Origin: a virus
Length of the DNA stretch: 59,071 nt
Strand: one strand, 5' to 3'
Virus record (IMG/VR): IMGVR_UViG_3300048589_000569
Location: 1 to 59,071 of that record
Shown here: positions 27,467 through 33,956 of the stretch, piece after piece
Layout of the letters: each line of letters opens with the position of its first letter
Position numbering within the stretch: the first letter of the stretch is position 1
The notes under the pieces: generated by a model
What the model was told of the DNA's origin: nothing
Seen by the model: the letters and a program-made list of their open reading frames with translations, nothing else
The model's database searches: none
Translations under genes and position numbers: made by a program

Positions 27467-27708
27467 CTAACAAAAACCGCATGGTGTCCATGGAAGGCCT
27501 CAGTCCTCGCCTTCGGGCTGAACTGACTTCAAACCTCCAAGCCTTCTTGTTGGTCGGCTACGACACACAAGGGGCCCCCATCGTTTGCGAGTACGCCCCC
27601 TCCCAAGTACACAGGGATGGTCTTGCTCGACGTTGGGAAGCGTTGAAGTTCGCCACCGAGGACCACAAGAAGGGACTCTTTGGCATCCAAGACGACGAAG
27701 ATGACTAA
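27463..27708 (+). CDS. Hypothetical protein, 81 aa, last gene of the + block
   Basis: Small protein ending in an acidic tail (Q-D-D-E-D-D). Its stop codon TAA shares a base with an exact copy of the dispersed 15-mer. Start overlaps the previous gene (ATGA). No domain was recognised. Confidence 0.65.
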   Translation: MTNKNRMVSMEGLSPRLRAELTSNLQAFLLVGYDTQGAPIVCEYAPSQVHRDGLARRWEALKFATEDHKKGLFGIQDDEDD

Positions 27709-27722
27709 CCTCGCGGTCGCTT
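27708..27722 (+). repeat. Dispersed 15-mer, exact copy at the end of the + block
   Basis: Exact word starting on the last base of the final + stop codon and followed by AAA, at the junction of the two convergent blocks. Confidence 0.92.
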
Positions 27723-27725
27723 AAA

Positions 27726-27756
27726 CCCCGGTCGCCGCGTCTCCGAGACGCCGGGG
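27726..27756 (-). terminator. Strong GC hairpin between convergent blocks
   Basis: CCCCGG pairs with CCGGGG around an inner GCGTCT/AGACGC stem. On the - strand it is followed by TTTAA, so it may end the - block transcript after the tRNA region; on the + strand no T-run follows. A blocking structure between converging transcripts is plausible. Confidence 0.55.
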
Positions 27757-27774
27757 CACAATCCGGTGCTGAAT

Positions 27775-27849
27775 CCAGACGGGCGGGATTTGCACCCGCT
27801 GGGTGTCGCCTGTTGTCCAGGTGCGTGTTCCTACCACGCCGCCGTCTGG
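27775..27849 (-). other. tRNA-like structured element
   Basis: On the - strand an 8-bp outer stem (CCAGACGG / CCGTCTGG) encloses a D-arm-like hairpin (GCGT/ACGC), a central hairpin CCTG/CAGG and a perfect T-arm-like stem-loop GCGGG-TGCAAAT-CCCGC, 75 nt in all. The central loop has no U33 and no plausible anticodon with a paired 5-bp stem, and the T-loop has TGC instead of TTC. It is therefore a degenerate tRNA or a tRNA mimic, not a normal tRNA. Located just 3' of tRNA-Arg and the RNR gene. Confidence 0.4.
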
Positions 27850-27948
27850 AAACCTCCCCGCCGCTGTGGGCGAGGGGGAGGGTGCGAGTGTTCGACAAAC
27901 CGCCGTTGGCGGTAGTTGCAGGATCTCCCTGCACTCTATTCCCGCGAA
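27850..27948 (-). other. Hairpin-rich spacer between tRNA-like element and tRNA-Arg
   Basis: Three strong stems on the - strand: TGCAGG/CCTGCA, ACCGCC/GGCGGT with a 3-nt loop, and CCTCCCC/GGGGAGG. No ORF. With its neighbours this makes about 300 nt of continuous structured RNA downstream of the RNR gene. Confidence 0.45.
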
Positions 27949-28021
27949 TGCTCGGGGTGGGAGTCGAACCCACAACAGGGGGTTTAGAAGACCCCTACTC
28001 TATCCATTGAGTTACCCGAGC
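27949..28021 (-). tRNA. tRNA-Arg (anticodon TCT)
   Basis: 73-nt cloverleaf. The 7-bp acceptor is GCTCGGG/CCCGAGC, the D-arm ACTC/GAGT, the anticodon stem GGGGT/ACCCC with loop CTTCTAA (anticodon TCT), and the T-arm GTGGG-TTCGACT-CCCAC. Discriminator base is A and CCA is not encoded. It reads AGA and AGG, codons frequent in the virion genes at about 5.7-26.4 kb. It lies 19 bp 3' of the RNR gene. Confidence 0.95.
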
Positions 28022-28040
28022 GTCAAGTCACGAGTCGAGA

Positions 28041-30668
28041 TTAGGATCCGCAGTGGCCTCCCTTCCCTGAGATGTCACAGATGTCAGAGTGCTGAATGAT
28101 GGTTTCGGTGAATTCTTTTCCGACATTCTTGAGGGCCTCGCTGTAGGGGACCGGGGTGAGAGGTTGCCCGCCGCGTGCTGCGTCGGGATAGACGGTCATG
28201 CCACGGAGACGTGGGGCGTACTTGGCGAGGATGCTCGCGAAGTGAGGCACTCGCATCTTACTGTTGAGGGGGGTGCCCCACGCGGGCATGTTGATGGTGG
28301 AGGAGATGGCCATGTCGACGTAGTCCTGCATGTCCGCCTGGAACGAGATGCGTCGTTCGGGGTCGGAGGCAAGGGACAGAGCCGTTTCGATGTCGTCGGG
28401 CTGGCAGCCTGTCGTGGCCATCATTTCTCGAGCGGCTGATTCGACGACATACTGGTAGTGGTAGACGTTGTTCTTGAGGTAGATGCGCTTGAAGGAGACT
28501 GCGAAGATCGGTTCGATGCCTGTGGTCGTTCCGGCGAGCATACCGATGGTGCCCGTGGGGGCGATCGCTCGGCAGGCGACAGGTCGGCTGATTGATAGGC
28601 GGGCGGCGTATTCATCAGCGGCCCTCCGAGAGCCGTCTCGGTAGACCTCCATCCACGAACGCAACTCGTCGTTCATCTGGTAGCGGTAGCCACGAGTGAC
28701 GAGCCACTCATGGACTCCCATGAGGCCCAGGCCCAGACGACGGTTCTTCTCACGGACGATGTACATCTTCTGAGTGGGCAACTGGGCCTTGAGTGTGCCG
28801 CAGATGAGGAAGGCGGTGGCCAGTTCGACGCATTGGGTGAACTCCTCCAACGTCTCGATGCGTGAGAGGTTGAGGGATCCGAGGTTGCAGATGTCACTGT
28901 CGTCCTCGGAGGTCACCTCGCAGCAGTTGGAGATGATGACTCCCTCAGCCATGAACGTGTGCTCATCAACACCCACGTCGCAACAGAACACATCCTGCGT
29001 CTCCCCCTCGCTGACAGAGAGGACTCGAACGGAAGACTTACGGTAGGCGTCGTGCTCGGTTGGGGACAGCCGACGGGTGGGGATGAGTGAACGGAAGAGG
29101 TTGTTATACTCGCGGCAGATCACCAACTGGTAGACCTCAGAGCCTCCGTAGGTAGACGAGCCGTTCTTGGAGACATTGGAGAGGATGCCCATGCACTCCA
29201 AGGCTCGTCGGATGTCGTGGAGGAACCCTTCGTGCTTGGAGCAAAGACGGATCGCGTTCTGGCTGGCGTCGTAGTTGCCATCAGCGTCGAACAGCCCTGC
29301 GATGAAGGATTCATTCAACGCTTCGTCCCCGACCGTTTCTTTCGAGCGAGGGTAGCCGAACACGTCCTTCGAGAAGTACACCCTCGTATAGCCACGAGAG
29401 TCATCCCAGTTTACTGTTCCATAGGTGTTGAAGAAGGCGGCTAGACCTCTGGCGATTTCCTTGGACTCCGGAGAGCAGAACGTGATTTCACAGCGCCCCC
29501 CCCTCGAGAAGGATCCATCTCCGTAGGCATAGCCAAGGACGTACATGTAGTCGGAGGTGTTTGGCGACCCGTAGGTGGGCAGAGAGACGTGGAGGATGTC
29601 GTCCTCTTGGAGGTCCTTAGCGGGCACCCTCTCGATCGTGTCGAGAGTTCGAGACTTGCCCTTACCTGACCAGCGTTCGACTAGGAACTCGTGATCGGGG
29701 TCGCAGACGATCTGGCGTCCACCAGTCATGTTGACGGAGATGGTGGAAGTGTTCTCCTTCGTGCAACGGAACACCACGTCGGAGGCCCACTGCTTGCCGG
29801 TCCAGAGGGTGACAGGGGTGTTGACGATGTCGATCACCTGACGGATGCCCTCGGAGGTGTAGACGTGGGTGGAGCCAGCGACCGGGGCGTTACGAAGGGT
29901 TTCGCGGGCCTTGTCGCCGAAGTTGAACGAGAAGCCGGGCTCGCCGTTGCGAAGGGCGTACTCGCAGTTCTTGAGGAACACCTCGTCGGAGGCGGGATCG
30001 GGAAGGGAGAGCCACTTGTCGGAGTAGTTGACGGAGACGTTGGTGTTGTCGAGGGGGCAGGGGAAGGAGAAGTCGGCACGCTTGAGGTCGCCGTACGACT
30101 TGTCAGTGCCTGCGATCTTGCGGTTGTCCCAATCCTTCTCAGCCATGAACTCCATCACATCGTCGTGTTCGCGGTCGAGGGAGGCGTAGATGGCGGAGCG
30201 ACGGGAGCCGCCCTGCATGACGCGTCGACCAATCTCGTTGACCATCCCCATCGCGGGGAGGGGTCCGGAGGCGACTCCGCCCGTACGCGAGAGAGAGCGA
30301 CCGCGAGGTCTGTAGATTGAGTAGTCGAAGCCTAGGCCCATGCCGGTCATGAGCCACGAGGTGGTTTTGTAGGTGAGGTGGGACCAGTCTTCTCGGCTGT
30401 CCTCCTCGCAGCGACCGAGGGCGCAGTTGTTGTAGAACTTCGCTTCGCGGCCAGCATAGTAGAGGTAGCGACCCCCAGGGATGAACTTCATCTGGGCGAT
30501 CATCTGCTCGATCGCTTCGACGGTGTCTCGGGGGAGGAGGTCACCGCACACTTCCCACGTGAGGGTGTGGGCCAGTTTCTCCCACGTCTCACAACCTTCG
30601 TGGCTGTACTTGGCGTAGAAGATGTCGCGTCCGATGTTATTACGGAAGATCCCGTCGATCAGTTTCAT
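28041..30668 (-). CDS. nrdJ: Class II (B12-dependent) ribonucleotide reductase with intein
   Basis: 875 aa, including an intein of 320 aa (residues 262-581). The exteins form an adenosylcobalamin-dependent reductase that makes deoxynucleotides for phage DNA. Visible are the N-N-C redox Cys (about residue 82), the long GMGLGFDYSIYRP segment, and, once the intein is removed, the active-site N-A-C-C-E (N-x-C-x-E) with the thiyl Cys, followed by D-S-D-I-C-N-L-G-S. A C-terminal Cys lies in the final G-G-H-C-G-S. ATG at 30668 has AAGGAGG 4 bases upstream; an upstream in-frame extension is not needed. It overlaps the 5' gene by 29 bp. Confidence 0.92.
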   Translation of the reverse strand: MKLIDGIFRNNIGRDIFYAKYSHEGCETWEKLAHTLTWEVCGDLLPRDTVEAIEQMIAQMKFIPGGRYLYYAGREAKFYNNCALGRCEEDSREDWSHLTYKTTSWLMTGMGLGFDYSIYRPRGRSLSRTGGVASGPLPAMGMVNEIGRRVMQGGSRRSAIYASLDREHDDVMEFMAEKDWDNRKIAGTDKSYGDLKRADFSFPCPLDNTNVSVNYSDKWLSLPDPASDEVFLKNCEYALRNGEPGFSFNFGDKARETLRNAPVAGSTHVYTSEGIRQVIDIVNTPVTLWTGKQWASDVVFRCTKENTSTISVNMTGGRQIVCDPDHEFLVERWSGKGKSRTLDTIERVPAKDLQEDDILHVSLPTYGSPNTSDYMYVLGYAYGDGSFSRGGRCEITFCSPESKEIARGLAAFFNTYGTVNWDDSRGYTRVYFSKDVFGYPRSKETVGDEALNESFIAGLFDADGNYDASQNAIRLCSKHEGFLHDIRRALECMGILSNVSKNGSSTYGGSEVYQLVICREYNNLFRSLIPTRRLSPTEHDAYRKSSVRVLSVSEGETQDVFCCDVGVDEHTFMAEGVIISNCCEVTSEDDSDICNLGSLNLSRIETLEEFTQCVELATAFLICGTLKAQLPTQKMYIVREKNRRLGLGLMGVHEWLVTRGYRYQMNDELRSWMEVYRDGSRRAADEYAARLSISRPVACRAIAPTGTIGMLAGTTTGIEPIFAVSFKRIYLKNNVYHYQYVVESAAREMMATTGCQPDDIETALSLASDPERRISFQADMQDYVDMAISSTINMPAWGTPLNSKMRVPHFASILAKYAPRLRGMTVYPDAARGGQPLTPVPYSEALKNVGKEFTETIIQHSDICDISGKGGHCGS
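28926..29885 (-). other. Intein in RNR, LAGLIDADG type, Pro at position 1
   Basis: 320-aa intein. It begins PVAGSTHVYTSEG, matching block A spacing with Pro in place of the usual Cys/Ser, and ends G-V-I-I-S-N followed by Cys +1. Block B has C-D-P-D-H (H326 of the precursor). Block F is V-F-C-C-D-V, with Cys at the position usually Asp. Two LAGLIDADG motifs (VLGYAYGDG and FIAGLFDADG) show a homing endonuclease. Removal rebuilds the N-x-C-x-E motif, with Cys +1 as the radical cysteine. Confidence 0.9.
30296..30309 (-). repeat. Dispersed 15-mer, 14/15 copy, reverse
   Basis: AGCGACCGCGAGGT on the + strand within the RNR N-terminal extein. Confidence 0.75.
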
Positions 30669-31116
30669 AAGCCTCCTTCTCCATCCGAGCCGTCTCAAGT
30701 GCGAGTGCTTGTTCGTCGTTGATCAGTTGTTGAGCCGCCCTCAGTCGACCCATCCTCATGTTGTACTCGTACTCCGTCTCTCCGCTCCTCCGAGGATGCT
30801 CAACCGAACCCCTAACCTCGCGGTCGCTTAAGTGCGTGAGTTCGACGGCGAAAAGGAGACGACAGGAGGCGTTGATGAGTTCGGCGGGGTCGTTGTTGGC
30901 GAGGTTCTCGAAGATGTGCTTGAGGGCATGGTCGAGGTGGTCGCGAACTGGGATGTTGCGCCAGTTGTCAACGCCGTACTTCTCGGCGCCCGCTTTGAGG
31001 ATGCGACCGATTTCCAGGACGGCTATTGGGGGGAGGAGAGAGGGCGCCGTGTTGATGCGGGAGTGCTTGCCCCCACCAGCGGTCACCTCGATCTCCCCAT
31101 TCTCATATTTGCTCAT
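30640..31116 (-). CDS. dATP/dGTP diphosphohydrolase-like protein (DUF5664 / MazG-like)
   Basis: 158 aa. The segment G-A-E-K-Y-G-V-D-N-W-R (43-53), then H-L-D-H-A-L-K-H and N-A-S-C-R-L-L-F-A, is the pattern of the small phage dATP/dGTP diphosphohydrolase N-terminal family (DUF5664), helical MazG-like enzymes that remove pyrophosphate from dNTPs. It overlaps the RNR start, so both may tune the dNTP pool together. GGAG precedes the ATG. A dispersed repeat is translated as L-S-D-R-E-V. MazZ of 2-aminoadenine phages is related, but no PurZ gene is present here. Confidence 0.72.
   Translation of the reverse strand: MSKYENGEIEVTAGGGKHSRINTAPSLLPPIAVLEIGRILKAGAEKYGVDNWRNIPVRDHLDHALKHIFENLANNDPAELINASCRLLFAVELTHLSDREVRGSVEHPRRSGETEYEYNMRMGRLRAAQQLINDEQALALETARMEKEAYETDRRDLP
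30806..30831 (+). repeat. Dispersed 15-mer, extended 26-bp copy
   Basis: 26 bases identical to 5455-5480, with the exact 15-mer at 30815-30829. It lies within the DUF5664 gene, antisense to it. Confidence 0.92.
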
Positions 31117-31145
31117 TGGGACTCCGTAATGCTTGGGTGCGGAGA

Positions 31146-31182
31146 GAAGAAAAGCCCCCTTACTCTTTCGGGCAAGAGGGCT
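31146..31182 (-). terminator. Rho-independent terminator after ssDNA-binding gene
   Basis: On the - strand AGCCCTCTT pairs with AAGGGGGCT and is followed by TTTCTTC. It lies between the candidate ssDNA-binding gene and the DUF5664-RNR pair. Confidence 0.8.
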
Positions 31183-31200
31183 GGCGTGGGACGGGTGTGG

Positions 31201-31704
31201 TTAGGCGTTGAGGTTCTTGTTGATGTAGAGGGACTCGTAACGGGCGAACGAGCCGTCGGGCTTCTTCTTCTCGTTGACCGAGCCGTTGATCTCGAGGAGG
31301 AGACGACCCCCGGCCTCGGCGATCATCTGGTCGACGATGATGGCCGCGTCGACGAAGTTCTCGACCTCACTGCCGATGATGGTGTTGAAGTTGGCGGAGG
31401 TCACGCGGGAGGCGATCTCCTTGGCCTTCGCAACACCAGAGGATTGGCCCTCTTCGGGGCCGAAGTCGAGGAAGGTGGTCGTGGTGAAGGTGCGACCCTC
31501 GTTGACGCCGTCGGCGATCTCGTACTTGAGGGTGAGTTTCGGGACCACCTTGCCGCTGGAGGGAAAGGTGAAGTCCTCGAGGTTGAGTTCCACGAGGTAA
31601 GCGTTGTGCTTACCGACGGGGAAGAACCGCTCGTTGGTGGCCTTCTGGTCGAAGGGCTGCTCAGCAGCGGCGCGACGCATGTTCTCGGACACATTGATAG
31701 GCAT
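31201..31704 (-). CDS. Candidate ssDNA-binding protein
   Basis: 167 aa. The central beta-rich part (HNAYLVELNLEDFTF, then PKLTLKYEIADG and R-T-F-T-T-T-T-F-L-D-F) reads like an OB-fold of phage ssDNA-binding proteins (DUF669-like). It lies 11 bp after a Sak4-like recombinase gene, the usual partner. AAAGGAAAG precedes the ATG and a terminator follows. The product class is inferred from fold impression and context. Confidence 0.55.
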   Translation of the reverse strand: MPINVSENMRRAAAEQPFDQKATNERFFPVGKHNAYLVELNLEDFTFPSSGKVVPKLTLKYEIADGVNEGRTFTTTTFLDFGPEEGQSSGVAKAKEIASRVTSANFNTIIGSEVENFVDAAIIVDQMIAEAGGRLLLEINGSVNEKKKPDGSFARYESLYINKNLNA

Positions 31705-31715
31705 ACTCTTTCCTT

Positions 31716-32630
31716 TCAGTCACTCGACATAGATGCGAGTTCTTCTTGGGCACGCTCAAACTCTTGCTTGAGACTTTGGAAACCACTAAACAATTCGATG
31801 TTCTCGATGTTCTGCATCGGACCTTCGGGACGCACGATCTTCGAGAATGGGTGAGTGGGGTTGTCGTTGAAGTTGAGGCGGAAGAGACGGCTGGTCTTCT
31901 TGCGACCAGTGGCCTTCATCTTAGGCGTCTTCACGACAGGGAGAAGGACTGGTTGGCCGGTTTTCTCGTCGATGACGGGTTCCATCTCGTCGATGACCTT
32001 GCTTTCGAGCACGCCGACGATGTTCATCATCTTGGAGAGGGATCGCCAGCAGGAGTCAGGGACGCCCACCGAGTCGACGAGGAGAGTGTTGTCACCTTGG
32101 CGGATGGTCTTCGTGTCGATGTGGGCGAGTAGACAGACGCCGTAGCCTGCGTTGATGAGGGACCAAAGCCACGCGACGATCTGCTGATTGACGTGGTTGT
32201 AGGAGGTGCGAGGGTCGATCTCGTGGAACTCACGGCCTTTGTCGAGGGCGACCTTGCCCATCGCATGGCCTACGAGTTCCCACGCACTGTCGACGACGAC
32301 CATCTTGGGTCGGTCGGGGGTGTTCTTCTTGGCAAGGTCGACGAGACGATCGCGGACCTTGCAGAGCCATTCCCAGTTGATGCCTGAGAAGTCTTGGTCT
32401 GGAACGCGACCGCACTTTTCGTGGCCCGGAGGGGCGGCGCCTTTGCGGTCGAGGTCGATTTTGAGGAGGTTGGGGTCAGTTCCGACGAACGTGGATTTGC
32501 CCGCGCCCGTGTGACCGAAAATGGTGATTCGGCGTCTGTAGAAGTCGGGACTATCGACGCCGGACGGCTTCCCCCGTAGGTCGGCAAACAGATCGCTCGA
32601 CCCCTTAGAGAGGACTTCGGTGGTTGGCAT
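31716..32630 (-). CDS. Sak4-like RecA-fold ATPase (recombinase)
   Basis: 304 aa. Walker A GHTGAGKST (39-47, K45), Walker B M-V-V-V-D-S (110-115), and L-L-A-H-I-D-T-K, equivalent to the motif after strand 4 in Sak4/RecA-type phage ATPases. It would promote strand annealing or exchange during recombination-dependent replication, together with the ssDNA-binding gene downstream and the nuclease gene upstream. GGAG precedes the ATG. Confidence 0.82.
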   Translation of the reverse strand: MPTTEVLSKGSSDLFADLRGKPSGVDSPDFYRRRITIFGHTGAGKSTFVGTDPNLLKIDLDRKGAAPPGHEKCGRVPDQDFSGINWEWLCKVRDRLVDLAKKNTPDRPKMVVVDSAWELVGHAMGKVALDKGREFHEIDPRTSYNHVNQQIVAWLWSLINAGYGVCLLAHIDTKTIRQGDNTLLVDSVGVPDSCWRSLSKMMNIVGVLESKVIDEMEPVIDEKTGQPVLLPVVKTPKMKATGRKKTSRLFRLNFNDNPTHPFSKIVRPEGPMQNIENIELFSGFQSLKQEFERAQEELASMSSD

Positions 32631-32660
32631 TCAGATCTCCATCTAAAGAACTAGTGTGAA

Positions 32661-32693
32661 ACTCCCCCGCCACTTTTCAGCAGCGGGGGGAGT
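32661..32693 (-). terminator. Hairpin between nuclease and recombinase genes
   Basis: ACTCCCCC(C)GC pairs with GCGGGGGAGT. On the - strand it is followed by TTCACAC, a weak T-run, so attenuation more than full termination is likely. Confidence 0.5.
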
Positions 32694-32748
32694 GTCCGAC
32701 TCAACTCACCTCTGGAATGGCCCCCGTCGCTTACGGGCGAATCGGGGG

Positions 32749-32763
32749 ACCTCGCGGTCGCTT
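32749..32763 (+). repeat. Dispersed 15-mer, exact copy in intergenic gap
   Basis: Exact word in the 163-bp gap between the Sak4-like and nuclease genes, close to a second short GTCGCTTACGGGC stretch. The rest of the gap holds only the hairpin. Confidence 0.9.
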
Positions 32764-32793
32764 GAGAGATCATACCTCTTCGCCAAGGGGAGT

Positions 32794-33942
32794 TCAACTG
32801 GTGGTGAAGAGGAAAGTGGGGGTGGGGGTGGTTTTGGCGGGGTGGGGTTGGTCGCGGAAGTGGATGGTGAAGTTTCGCATGAGGTCGCGCCACTCTCGGG
32901 GGTGGGAGGTGTAGAAGGGGGCGTAGTGGGAGACCTTGCCGAAGTTGCGAATGCCGTCGTCGGAACGCCAGAAGTAGGACATGTTGGTGGAGACGCAGTA
33001 TTGGGCGTGACGGAGGAGGCGTGTGAGGAATTGAGGGTCGGCGATGGGTTCGCTCTTGGCCCAACGGGTGATGTGCAGGAGGACGGGGGGTTCGAGTTCG
33101 AACTGGATGGAGTTCTTGGCGAATTCGCCTGTGGCTTGGTACCACTCACGGCAGCGTTGGCGGTAGACCTCACGGGCATAGCCGAAGCCTTCGACCATCT
33201 CGGCTTTGCGGTCGGCCTCTCGGATGCGGATGCCAGGGATCTGCCAGATGTAGTGCATGATCCCGCCGAAGGAGGCGTCGGGGGGGAGGTTGTAGACGGA
33301 TTGGATGACGCCTTGGTCGAGGAGGACGAGGGCGAGGAGGCGGTAGAGGAGGGTCTGGTATTCCCAGGGGATGGTGGAGAAGCGGGCCACCGGGGACATG
33401 GAGGTGGTCTTGGCGTCGAGGATATAGACTTCGTTCTTGTTCTCGTCATAGAGGAGGGCGTCGAAGCGGCCCGCAATGTCGATGGAGTTGGGGTCGTAGG
33501 ATCCGAGGAGGTCGGAAAGGGTGGAGAGAGCGAGGGCTTCGCAGGAGAGGAGGGAGAGGTGAGGGGGGAGGGGGAGGATGCGGTTGGCCTCCTCTTGGCA
33601 GATGAAGCCTACCTCCATCCAGTGGGCGTTGTCCTCGTTGAAGGACTGAGCGAAGTGAGGCGTTAGGGCTGTGTTGGCCTTCTTCGTGTCCTCTCGAAGG
33701 GCGTCTTCGAGGAAGCGGGTCTTTTCCTGCCCCTCAAGGCCTCGCAGGGAGCATTCAAGGGAGCGGTGGGACCAAGTGCCTAGGCCGAGGGCGGGGGCCG
33801 TGGAGAGGGGCTGAGAGATGCCTAGGCGGTGCTTGAGGAGGTAGAGGAAGGGGCATTCGCAGAGGGTGTGCCAGTCGGATGAGCGAATGACGGCGGGGCG
33901 GGGTTCGAAACCCGCTTTCGAGAGGTCGCTGAATTGGAACAT
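32794..33942 (-). CDS. PD-(D/E)XK nuclease (Cas4/RecB-like)
   Basis: 382 aa. G-R-F-D-A-L-L-Y (D161) followed by YILDAKT (D176, K178) is the PD-(D/E)XK core, with His59 in G-T-W-S-H-R upstream, the arrangement of RecB/Cas4-type exonucleases. An early C-E-C-P segment (28-31) is present, but the four-Cys Fe-S site of Cas4 is not obvious. It would resect DNA ends for the Sak4-like recombinase. AAGGAG precedes the ATG. Confidence 0.82.
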   Translation of the reverse strand: MFQFSDLSKAGFEPRPAVIRSSDWHTLCECPFLYLLKHRLGISQPLSTAPALGLGTWSHRSLECSLRGLEGQEKTRFLEDALREDTKKANTALTPHFAQSFNEDNAHWMEVGFICQEEANRILPLPPHLSLLSCEALALSTLSDLLGSYDPNSIDIAGRFDALLYDENKNEVYILDAKTTSMSPVARFSTIPWEYQTLLYRLLALVLLDQGVIQSVYNLPPDASFGGIMHYIWQIPGIRIREADRKAEMVEGFGYAREVYRQRCREWYQATGEFAKNSIQFELEPPVLLHITRWAKSEPIADPQFLTRLLRHAQYCVSTNMSYFWRSDDGIRNFGKVSHYAPFYTSHPREWRDLMRNFTIHFRDQPHPAKTTPTPTFLFTTS

Positions 33943-33956
33943 GAGACTCCTTGGGG

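Noticed and set aside
27775-27849. Calling the tRNA-like element a normal tRNA
   Set aside because: No paired anticodon stem with a U33-containing loop could be made, so I left it as tRNA-like.
28041-31116. 2-aminoadenine (Z) genome
   Set aside because: Only a MazZ-like relative is present. No PurZ or DatZ gene was found and the polymerase has no clear DpoZ features.
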